A DNA stretch of 19,579 nucleotides, from NCBI GenBank assembly GCA_004553715.1, contig SFKP01000022.1, positions 1 through 19,579 of the forward strand, read 5' to 3'. The position numbers were made by a program, and so were the translations under genes. Origin of the DNA: Clostridiales bacterium. GTDB lineage: Bacteria > Bacillota > Clostridia > TANB77 > CAG-508. The notes beneath the pieces are model-generated. The model saw only the letters and a list, made by a program, of their open reading frames with translations, did not search any database and was not told the origin of the DNA. Below are positions 8,674-14,223 of the stretch, piece by piece (within the stretch, counting starts at the first letter, position 1; every line of letters starts with the position of its first letter).

Positions 8674-9114
8674 ATGGAATTTGATAAGGAAATGTGCCCA
8701 ATAGTAAAGGTAGATGGTTTCTTAGAGAAAGGTAAACAATTCGATTTAGATATTACTATTCCAGAAGATAATAGAAATGTTATCTATGGTGTAATAAAGG
8801 ATTGTTATAAAGACCCTGTTGAAGATGCTGTTGTAAAACTTATTGAAGTTTGCTTCGAACATGGACATGAGGAAAGAAAACCTGTATCTCATACTTTTAC
8901 GGATAAAGATGGCGAATTCGTTTTTGGCCCACTTTGCCCTGATAAAAATTATGAAGTACAAATTTGGGTAAATCGCGTAAGACATGTTAAAATTTGCACT
9001 GAATGTCACAAACATGGGAAATGCTTAAAAGGTGTAGATTTAGACTGTAAACCTCGTCCACCACATCATGATGAAGGTGGAAAACCTGAAGACAACTGTT
9101 GCTGTAAAAAATAA
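8674..9114 (+). CDS. small Cys/His-rich protein with carboxypeptidase-regulatory-like fold
   Basis: A 146-aa soluble protein of unknown function. The central part (about 33-105; VIYGVIKDCYKDPVEDAVVK ... DGEFVFGPLCPDKNYEVQIWV) looks like a carboxypeptidase-regulatory-like/prealbumin-type beta-sandwich. It has no signal peptide or membrane segment. Cysteines and histidines are unusually abundant, with CTECHKHGKC and a C-terminal CCCKK tail, which could hold metal or form disulfides or cross-links, for example in a spore coat or other protein shell; that is a guess. The ATG at 8674 has AAAGGA 9 bases upstream; a TTG at 8665 is possible but overlaps the spacing. It stands alone between an upstream intergenic region and a perfect terminator at 9118-9138. 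Confidence 0.72.
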   Translation: MEFDKEMCPIVKVDGFLEKGKQFDLDITIPEDNRNVIYGVIKDCYKDPVEDAVVKLIEVCFEHGHEERKPVSHTFTDKDGEFVFGPLCPDKNYEVQIWVNRVRHVKICTECHKHGKCLKGVDLDCKPRPPHHDEGGKPEDNCCCKK

Positions 9115-9117
9115 CTG

Positions 9118-9140
9118 AAAGCCCCATCATGGGGCTTTTT
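9118..9140 (+). terminator. rho-independent terminator after the Cys/His-rich gene
   Basis: An 8-bp perfect stem AAAGCCCC / GGGGCTTT with loop ATCAT, followed by a T run. It is within four bases of the stop codon. Confidence 0.93.
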
Positions 9141-9161
9141 TAGTTTTTTTTACATTTTTCC

Positions 9162-9191
9162 TTGCATTTTGACATAATCTTAATATATAAT
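9162..9191 (+). promoter_or_regulatory. candidate promoter before the acyltransferase-like gene
   Basis: TTGCAT (9162-9167), an 18-base spacer and a perfect TATAAT (9186-9191), about 25 bases before the start codon. A TTGACA at 9169-9174 is also present but only 11 bases from this -10, so it is not the natural partner. Confidence 0.5.
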
Positions 9192-9214
9192 ATTGCATTG
9201 AAGGTGATAATTTT

Positions 9215-10063
9215 ATGTTTGGATATAGAACAGACGGGGAAAAAGTGAAGGATTTGCCGGCATTTTTTAGGCTGATTCCTCACATTATGAAAAAAAGAAG
9301 TGATGCTCATGTTTATTATCAAGAAGATATTTCTCTTGAACCACTAGATAATTATATTGATGCAAAAAGTAAAGAAGGTATAAATATTTCATATATGAAC
9401 ATTATATATGCTGCAATTGTTAGGCTTCTTGCAGAAAAACCTCGTTTAAATAGATTTGTTATGAATGGGATAACCTATCAAAGGAACAAAATTTATGTTT
9501 CTCTTGCTATAAAAAAATCAATGTCTGAAGATGGCACAGAAACAACAATCAAGCTACCTTTTACAGGTACTGAAAACATATTTGAAGTTAAGGAAAAATT
9601 AGATTCTGCAATCGCAGAAAACAAAAGTGATGATGTAGAAAATAGCACTGATAAATTAGCAAAATTTCTTGGTTTTGTTCCTAATTTTCTAATCAAACTT
9701 GCTGTAAACCTTTTTATGTTTTTAGATAAACACGGTTTATTACCAAAATCTATAATTAATGCAAGTCCTTTTCATGCAAGTGCTTTTTTAACTAATATGG
9801 GTTCACTTGGTATTGATGCTATTTTCCATCATATTTATGATTTTGGTACAGTAGGTATGTTTTTATCTATGGGTAAGAAAAAGAAAAGTTATATATTTGA
9901 TGATGATTCCTTTAAAGAAGCACGCTGTATTTCACTTGCGTGGGTTGCAGATGAAAGAATTTGTGATGGATACTATTATGCAAATTCTATAAAAAGCTTT
10001 AAAAAATATTTAAAAAAACCTGAGCTTTTGGAATTACCGATTTCTGCAAATAATAAAGAGTAA
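9215..10063 (+). CDS. stand-alone E2/CAT-fold acyltransferase-like protein
   Basis: A 282-aa protein resembling the catalytic domain of 2-oxoacid dehydrogenase E2 and chloramphenicol acetyltransferase, with no lipoyl or peripheral-subunit-binding domain. Supporting segments: YMNIIYAAIVRLLAEKPRLNRF (about 60-81, the fold's first core), INASPFHASAFLTNMGSLG (about 181-199) and SLAWVADERICDGYYYA (about 240-256). The last segment corresponds to the E2 active-site motif DHRxxDG but reads DERICDG: the catalytic His is replaced by Glu (E247), while Asp251-Gly252 remain. It may therefore bind CoA or an acyl carrier without normal acyl transfer, or use other chemistry. The start ATG at 9215 lies behind AAGGTGAT. 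No E1/E3 genes are near, so a dehydrogenase complex is unlikely. The substrate is unknown. Confidence 0.75.
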   Translation: MFGYRTDGEKVKDLPAFFRLIPHIMKKRSDAHVYYQEDISLEPLDNYIDAKSKEGINISYMNIIYAAIVRLLAEKPRLNRFVMNGITYQRNKIYVSLAIKKSMSEDGTETTIKLPFTGTENIFEVKEKLDSAIAENKSDDVENSTDKLAKFLGFVPNFLIKLAVNLFMFLDKHGLLPKSIINASPFHASAFLTNMGSLGIDAIFHHIYDFGTVGMFLSMGKKKKSYIFDDDSFKEARCISLAWVADERICDGYYYANSIKSFKKYLKKPELLELPISANNKE

Positions 10064-10219
10064 TTAGTAAGAAAGGCATTTCGCTTAGACTGTCTTCGAA
10101 GAAAGTGCGAAATACATGCCTCTCGCATTCGCTCGGGCAGACTAAGGTTGCCTAACCTTGTTGTATACGGAAAAATCTTATATTAGGTCAAGATAATAGT
10201 CGATTTTTCCTATACTATA
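10064..10219 (+). ncRNA. possible structured RNA (unassigned)
   Basis: A GC-rich island in an AT-rich genome, with a row of hairpins and no reading frame. Hairpin A: AGGCAT-TTCGC (10074-10084) pairs with GCGAA and ATGCCT (10107-10121). Hairpin B: AAGGTT-GCCT-AACCTT (10144-10159). Hairpin C: GTATA and GGAAAAATC (10163-10177) pair with GATTTTTCC and TATAC (10202-10215). A strong terminator follows at once. A weak promoter-like TTGGAA-17-TAATAA sits at 10028-10056. It may be an independent small RNA, the long 3' UTR of the upstream gene, or a palindromic repeat element. I could not match it to 6S, SRP, tmRNA or T-box. Confidence 0.45.
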
Positions 10220-10252
10220 AAAAAATCCAGATTTAAAAAATCTGGATTTTTT
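10220..10252. terminator. bidirectional terminator between convergent units
   Basis: A perfect 15-bp stem around the core AATCCAGATTT / AAATCTGGATT with a 3-base A loop (10235-10237). A/T runs on both sides let it work on either strand. It overlaps the stop codon of gmk on the minus strand and closes the possible RNA on the plus strand. Confidence 0.9.
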
Positions 10253-10814
10253 AGTTAATTTTTCTTTCATTTTCTATTATTGTCATTATAATATTTACTG
10301 TTTTTTCTAGGTTGTCATTTTTTATTACATAATCATACATACCAATTTTAGATTCCTCATAGTCAAATCTATTTAATCGTAATTCAATTTCTTTTAAATT
10401 AGCTTTGTCTATTCTATGTATTAATCTATTTCTTAGCTCCTCTTTAGGAACCCTTAAAAAGATAGTCACTATTTTTATATCATCTTTTAATAGGTCTATT
10501 AAGTTTTTGGTTCCATTCACCTCTATGTCTTTAACAATAGTTTGGCCTTCTTTAATTTTTTGATTTAAGATTTCCTTAGAAGTTCCGTAGTAATGTTCAT
10601 GATGAACTGAATATTCATAAAATTCATTATTCTTTATTTTTTCTTCAAACTCTTGAGTTGTAATAAAATTATAGACATTCGTTCCTTCTTCACCTGGTCT
10701 TGGCTTTCTATCTGTATATGATGGCATTGAAGTTATATTATCCATTCTCTTTAAAAGTTCATTTTTTATGGTATCTTTTCCTGCTCCTGATACTCCAGAT
10801 AAAAGGACTAACAT
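10251..10814 (-). CDS. gmk: guanylate kinase
   Basis: A 187-aa P-loop kinase that phosphorylates GMP to GDP using ATP. Visible: the Walker A loop SGVSGAGKDT (about 6-15), SYTDRKPRPGE (GMP-binding Arg residues), HYYGTSKE and the lid/RR region RLNRFDYEES. Conserved spots differ slightly from the standard enzyme: the usual SGPSGxGKgT reads SGVSGAGKDT and the usual IDVQG reads IEVNG. Position settles the identity: yicC-remA-rpoZ-gmk is a common Firmicutes order. The start ATG at 10814 overlaps the rpoZ stop by 7 bases and follows GGAAGG. Last gene of the unit; the terminator overlaps its stop. Confidence 0.88.
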   Translation of the reverse strand: MLVLLSGVSGAGKDTIKNELLKRMDNITSMPSYTDRKPRPGEEGTNVYNFITTQEFEEKIKNNEFYEYSVHHEHYYGTSKEILNQKIKEGQTIVKDIEVNGTKNLIDLLKDDIKIVTIFLRVPKEELRNRLIHRIDKANLKEIELRLNRFDYEESKIGMYDYVIKNDNLEKTVNIIMTIIENERKIN

Positions 10815-10996
10815 TCTACAACCTTCCCTTCTGCTATTTCATTTGCAGCAAGTGTAACTGCAGATGTTTCATTAACTTTTGTAAGTGGTATAGCTCCAGC
10901 TGCTATTTGTCTTGCTCTTTTTGCTGTCATTATTACTAATTCATATCTGTTATCTACTATTTTTAATAAATCTGTAACTGTTGGTTTTATAATCAT
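10808..10996 (-). CDS. rpoZ: RNA polymerase omega subunit
   Basis: A 62-aa omega subunit, the small RNA polymerase chaperone that binds the beta' C terminus. Its sequence has the typical DLLKIVDNRYELVIMTAKRA block followed by the IAAGAI segment, and a short C-terminal helix. The ribosome binding site AGGGGA lies before the ATG at 10996. It is 20 bases from remA and overlaps gmk. Confidence 0.93.
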   Translation of the reverse strand: MIIKPTVTDLLKIVDNRYELVIMTAKRARQIAAGAIPLTKVNETSAVTLAANEIAEGKVVEC

Positions 10997-11016
10997 TTTT
11001 TACATCCCCTTTTTTA

Positions 11017-11277
11017 TTAATTTTCTATTACATCTTTTGTAATATCTTTATCTAATCTTGTTGCTAATGTTTCTGGTTGTAGTGAAGATAAAATTATATG
11101 TCCTGAGTCTGTAATTATTACAGCTCTAGTCCTTCTACCGCAAGTTGCATCTATTGCTGATTTATTGTCCTTTGCTTCTTGTACCATTCTTTTTATTGGC
11201 GCAGCTTCTGGGCTAACAATAGATACAATTTTATTGGCTACAACAATATTCCCAAATCCTATATTTACTAATTGCAT
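11017..11277 (-). CDS. remA: RemA-family (DUF370) regulator
   Basis: An 86-aa DUF370 protein, close to Bacillus RemA, a DNA-binding activator of matrix and osmoprotection genes that forms ring-like oligomers. Typical segments are NIGFGNIVVANKIVSIVSP, AAPIKRMV and CGRRTRAVIITDSGHIILS. The ATG at 11277 is preceded by AAGGAG and lies 15 bases after yicC. Function in this organism is inferred from family and from the conserved yicC-remA-gmk-rpoZ neighbourhood. Confidence 0.92.
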   Translation of the reverse strand: MQLVNIGFGNIVVANKIVSIVSPEAAPIKRMVQEAKDNKSAIDATCGRRTRAVIITDSGHIILSSLQPETLATRLDKDITKDVIEN

Positions 11278-11292
11278 AAATGCTCATCTCCT

Positions 11293-12171
11293 TTATTCAA
11301 TATTTTGAATTTGTTCTCTAATATTTTCTATTTCGGTTTTTAAATCTACTACTAAATTAGTTATTTCCAAACTATTTGCTTTAGACCCTATTGTATTTGT
11401 TTCTCGATTCATTTCTTGAACTAGGAAGTCTAGCTTTTTACCAATAGGACCTGATGTTTCTAATAAATTTGTAAATTGTAATATGTGACTTCTTAATCTT
11501 GTGATTTCTTCTTCTATTGAACATTTATCTGAATAAATTACAATTTCTTGTGCAAGTCTTGTTTCATCTACTACACTAGTTTTTAATATATCATTTATTC
11601 TTTTTTCTAATTTTACTACATATTCTTCTACAAGTCCAGTAGAAATACTATTTATTTTGTCTATTTTTTTAGAAATTATGTTTATTCTATTTTGTAAATC
11701 TTCTTTAATCTTTAATCCTTCTGTTTCTCTCATTGCTATAAAAGAATCTATGGCATTTTTTGTACAAACAGTTAATTCAGATAAAATCAATTCTTCATCA
11801 TCATTTTCTAAGCTAATATTTAGTACTTCAGGTAATCTTATAACTTCTGTTACATTAATATTATCTATAATTTCTCCTTCTTTTGCTAATTGTTTTAGTT
11901 CTTTTATGTACATTTTTGCAAGCTCTGTATTTATTTTTATGTCTTTTCCCTTCTCGCTATTATTTATAAAGGTTATAAATACATCGATTTTCCCTCTTGA
12001 TATTGCAGTTGTAATTTGTTTCTTTATTTTTTCTTCTAATGAACTTAAATTTCTTGGCATTTTTATAGATATATCGCTATATCTGTTATTTACTGATTTT
12101 ATTTCTACAGTATATTCTCTTTCCTCATTTTCATATTTGCTTCTGCCAAAGCCTGTCATGCTTTTAATCAT
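11293..12171 (-). CDS. yicC: YicC/YloC-family endoribonuclease
   Basis: A 292-aa YicC-family protein; members have been shown to act as endoribonucleases on RNA. Recognised by the N-terminal MIKSMTGFGRSKYE, KSVNNRYSDISIKMPRN, the C-terminal EEITRLRSHILQF and GKKLDFLVQEMNRETNTIGS. The family length is normal. The ATG at 12171 is behind AAAGGAG and overlaps the stop of the upstream membrane gene by 8 bases, indicating coupling. Confidence 0.93.
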   Translation of the reverse strand: MIKSMTGFGRSKYENEEREYTVEIKSVNNRYSDISIKMPRNLSSLEEKIKKQITTAISRGKIDVFITFINNSEKGKDIKINTELAKMYIKELKQLAKEGEIIDNINVTEVIRLPEVLNISLENDDEELILSELTVCTKNAIDSFIAMRETEGLKIKEDLQNRINIISKKIDKINSISTGLVEEYVVKLEKRINDILKTSVVDETRLAQEIVIYSDKCSIEEEITRLRSHILQFTNLLETSGPIGKKLDFLVQEMNRETNTIGSKANSLEITNLVVDLKTEIENIREQIQNIE

Positions 12172-12955
12172 TTGCTTGCTCCTTTCTAGGTCTTCCTCTT
12201 TTTCGTTTTACTTCTTCTACTTTTTCTTGAGGCTTATTCTCTTTTGTTTCTTTCTTTACAGCTTTTGTCGTATTTGATTTTTTGTTGCTTTCAGTTTTTG
12301 TCTTTTTAGTATTAGCAGTTTTTGCTGTAGTTCTTTTCTTTTCTGTTGTTTCTGTTTTTTCTTTGTTTGATTTTGATGATTGTTTTTTCTTTAAAGGTTT
12401 TATTTCTTTTTTTGGTTCTTTTGAATTTTCTTTTTTATTTGCTCTCTTTGTCTTTGTTTCTTCAGCTTTCTTATCTTTACTTTCTTTTTTTACAATTTCT
12501 GATATATCACTTACAGTTTTTCTATAATTTCTTTTTATTTTAGCAGATAATACTATCGTTTTTATAATGTAATATGCTCCATAGTATACTCCTGCCAGTT
12601 GTAAAAATGTATACTGCATTTTTAGGAATCCATATTGTGCAAATAATGTAATTATAGCAAGTATCAAAACTTCTATTCCGCTAATTGTAAGCTTTCCGCT
12701 ATCACATTTATATGCTTTTTCAAAAATAAATATAGATAAAAACAAAATTATCATACTTGCTGTTTTATAAATGGTAATTGAAAACATTTGCTTTTTTATA
12801 AGTGGCAATAGCATTAAGACTATTAAATATGTCATTATACTTATTGCATTTATTAAATTATCAAGTGCTATTCTAGTTATTTTTTGCTTTTCCTCTTCTG
12901 GCAATTTTTCTTGTTTTGCTATTTTATCTAATTCAACAAATTCATCTTTCTTCAA
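12164..12955 (-). CDS. membrane protein with lysine-rich tail ending in an AT-hook-like motif
   Basis: A 263-aa protein I do not recognise. After a charged N terminus (1-28) come about four membrane helices (about 29-53, 57-78, 90-108 and 113-138), then a cytoplasmic tail of about 120 residues made almost wholly of Lys, Thr, Glu, Ser and Ala. The last residues are KRKRGRPRKEQAND: the RGRP core flanked by Lys/Arg is an AT-hook, which binds the minor groove of AT-rich DNA. A possible reading is a protein tethering the AT-rich chromosome to the membrane; the tail might also bind RNA or anionic polymers. The start is a TTG at 12955, supported by AGGAGAT inside the end of rsmE (spacing 7); the two genes are one base apart. 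It lies between rsmE and yicC. Confidence 0.75.
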   Translation of the reverse strand: MKKDEFVELDKIAKQEKLPEEEKQKITRIALDNLINAISIMTYLIVLMLLPLIKKQMFSITIYKTASMIILFLSIFIFEKAYKCDSGKLTISGIEVLILAIITLFAQYGFLKMQYTFLQLAGVYYGAYYIIKTIVLSAKIKRNYRKTVSDISEIVKKESKDKKAEETKTKRANKKENSKEPKKEIKPLKKKQSSKSNKEKTETTEKKRTTAKTANTKKTKTESNKKSNTTKAVKKETKENKPQEKVEEVKRKRGRPRKEQAND

Positions 12956-13680
12956 TTAAATATCTCCTAACTCATACATCAGTATGCTAGAAATCATTAT
13001 TGGTGCGGTTTCTGTTCTTAAAATTCTTTTTCCTAATGATATGCTTCTTGCACCATGGCTTACTAATTCTTCATATTCTATTTCATCGATTCCGCCTTCT
13101 GGACCTATTATAACTCCTAAATTCAAGTTATCTTTTTTTAAGTCTTTAAGTTTTTTTATTTCTTCTCTTAAATTATTAATTTGTTCATTTTCATATGCAA
13201 TTAATACTATATCATATTTTTCTATTAAATTACAAACATTATTTATATTTATTACATTATTAATTTTAGTTATGGCATCTCTACCACTCTGTTCTGAAGC
13301 CATCTGAGCAATTTTTCGCCATCTTTCTATTTTTTTTACTTTATCTTTTTCATCTAATTTAACAACAGACCTTTTCATTACAACAGGAGTAATTTCTTTT
13401 ACTCCTAGCTTTTTTCTGCTTTTGGCAGTCCTTGAAATATATTAATATTTAAATTTGATTCTTTGCTAATTTCTTGCTTATCTATAATTTTACAAATTAC
13501 TTGTTCATCTTCAAAAGCTACAATTTCAGAATTATATGTTTTTTCTTCTTTAATATTGCACACTTCTATCATATCTTTTGGCTTTAATCTTAATACATTT
13601 TTTATATGATTCACATCTTGCCCTGTTATATATATTTTATTATCATTTATTTGAATTTCATCTACAAAAAACTTTGGCAT
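12956..13680 (-). pseudogene. rsmE: 16S rRNA m3U1498 methyltransferase RsmE, broken by an internal deletion
   Basis: Two frames that together make RsmE. The N-terminal part (13680 to about 13409; PUA-like, ends NINIFQGLPKAEK) runs into a stop. The C-terminal part (from about 13408) reads LGVKEITPVVMKRSVVK ... IGPEGGIDEIE ... SLGKRILRTETAP, the SPOUT knot with SAM-binding loops. Compared with the family (GLPK-x-K-LEWIIQK-x-x-E-LG), about ten residues (roughly MELIIQKAVE) are missing at the join, a net loss of about 28 bases that also changes the frame. No in-frame CGG is here, so this differs from the pglE and PBP cases. The ATG at 13680 has AAGGAG and a good promoter. Likely inactive unless the deletion is an assembly artefact. 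First gene of the rsmE-to-gmk operon. Confidence 0.82.
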
Positions 13681-13700
13681 AACATTCTCCTTACATGACC

Positions 13701-13729
13701 ATTTTACTAGACTTTTGTGATTTTTACAA
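13701..13729 (-). promoter_or_regulatory. promoter of the rsmE-to-gmk operon
   Basis: On the minus strand TTGTAA (plus 13724-13729), a 17-base spacer and TAAAAT (plus 13701-13706), about 20 bases before the rsmE start codon. Confidence 0.6.
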
Positions 13730-13748
13730 GAACAAAATTAAACTTAAA

Positions 13749-13789
13749 GACAAAAGGACACGTTAAGACACGGGGACGGGGTTTTTGTC
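13749..13789. repeat. REP-like palindromic element
   Basis: A G-rich island with terminal inverted repeats GACAAAA (13749-13755) and TTTTGTC (13783-13789) around GGACACGTTAAGACACGGGG. It shares the GGACACGT word and the GGGGAC/GTCCCC word with the terminator hairpin at 19326-19375. Sequences of this type are scattered in many Firmicutes and resemble REP elements mobilised by IS200-like Y1 transposases; that link is from general knowledge. No transposase is here. Confidence 0.55.
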
Positions 13790-13827
13790 TAGCGGTTTTC
13801 CGACACTTTCTTTAATAAATAGTGTAA

Positions 13828-13896
13828 AAAAATAAATAATGAATAATTAAAATGTGCTTTAAAGCAACTACTAATAACTATTCATCATTTATTTTT
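13828..13896. repeat. large AT-rich palindrome downstream of the tRNA genes
   Basis: Arms of 18 bases at 13828-13845 and 13879-13896 differ at one position only. Near the centre lies a perfect 12-base palindrome TGCTTTAAAGCA (13855-13866). A/T runs on both outer sides mean it can act as a terminator for the tRNA transcript on the minus strand. Its length and symmetry also fit a small mobile palindrome. Confidence 0.6.
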
Positions 13897-13937
13897 TACT
13901 CTTAATTATTAATTGCGACAGAAACTGCCGCACATTT

Positions 13938-14013
13938 TGGCTGGGGTGGGAGGATTCGAACCGCCGAAATGCTAGAGTCAAAGTCTAGTGCCTTACCGCT
14001 TGGCTACACCCCA
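13938..14013 (-). tRNA. tRNA-Gln (anticodon TTG), CCA encoded
   Basis: A 76-base cloverleaf including 3' CCA. Acceptor TGGGGTG pairs with CACCCCA (the U1-A72 pair is typical of tRNA-Gln). The anticodon stem CTAGA/TCTAG holds loop CTTTGAC with anticodon TTG, and the T arm contains GGTTCGAATCC. It lies 18 bases downstream of tRNA-His, and the two are probably transcribed together. Confidence 0.96.
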
Positions 14014-14031
14014 ATATTTTATTTTTTTACG

Positions 14032-14109
14032 TGGGGTGGAAGATGGGACTCGAACCCACGGCCTCTGGTGCCACAAACCAGCGCTCTAACCAACTGAGCT
14101 ACATCCACC
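14032..14109 (-). tRNA. tRNA-His (anticodon GTG), CCA encoded
   Basis: The anticodon stem CTGGT/ACCAG holds loop TTGTGGC with anticodon GTG. The extra G at -1 (plus 14109) and discriminator C73 are the histidine identity pair. The CCA is encoded. The acceptor stem GTGGATG/CTTCCAC has a T-T mismatch at 6-67, where related tRNAs have T-A. First gene of the two-tRNA unit. Confidence 0.95.
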
Positions 14110-14127
14110 ATGACACGTGCATATTCT

Positions 14128-14156
14128 ATTTTAAATAAATTTTTTCAATTTGTCAA
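14128..14156 (-). promoter_or_regulatory. promoter of the tRNA-His/tRNA-Gln unit
   Basis: On the minus strand a perfect TTGACA (plus 14151-14156), a 17-base spacer and TAAAAT (plus 14128-14133), ending about 19 bases before the tRNA-His 5' end. Its -35 box overlaps the -35 box of the divergent promoter. Confidence 0.82.
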
Positions 14157-14178
14157 CCATTTATTCATTTTTTATAGT
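14150..14178 (+). promoter_or_regulatory. divergent promoter of the asparagine-synthetase-like gene
   Basis: TTGTCA (14150-14155), a 17-base spacer and TATAGT (14173-14178), each one base off consensus, about 46 bases before the start codon. It shares five base pairs of -35 with the tRNA promoter on the other strand, so both cannot be bound by polymerase at once. Confidence 0.65.
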
Positions 14179-14223
14179 AATTTTTTTATTTTTACCTAAT
14201 ATATATTTTCTAGGAGGTAATTT

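Noticed and set aside
9163..9191. TTGACA at 9169-9174 as -35 for the acyltransferase-like gene
   Set aside because: Only 11 bases to TATAAT; TTGCAT at 18 bases is the better partner.
10064..10219. 6S RNA, SRP RNA or T-box leader
   Set aside because: No long closing stem with central bubble, no SRP GNAR/GGAA loop motif, no GGTGG-type T-box sequence; the hairpins are consecutive instead.
11657..12277. A 206-codon open frame on the plus strand opposite yicC
   Set aside because: It has no ribosome binding site and lies on the complement of a well-conserved gene; low complexity Phe/Ser/Leu content is what AT-rich antisense frames give.
13395..13425. Programmed -1 frameshift on the A6 run in rsmE
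   Set aside because: A -1 slip would join the frames but would still leave out about ten conserved residues, so a deletion explains the data better.
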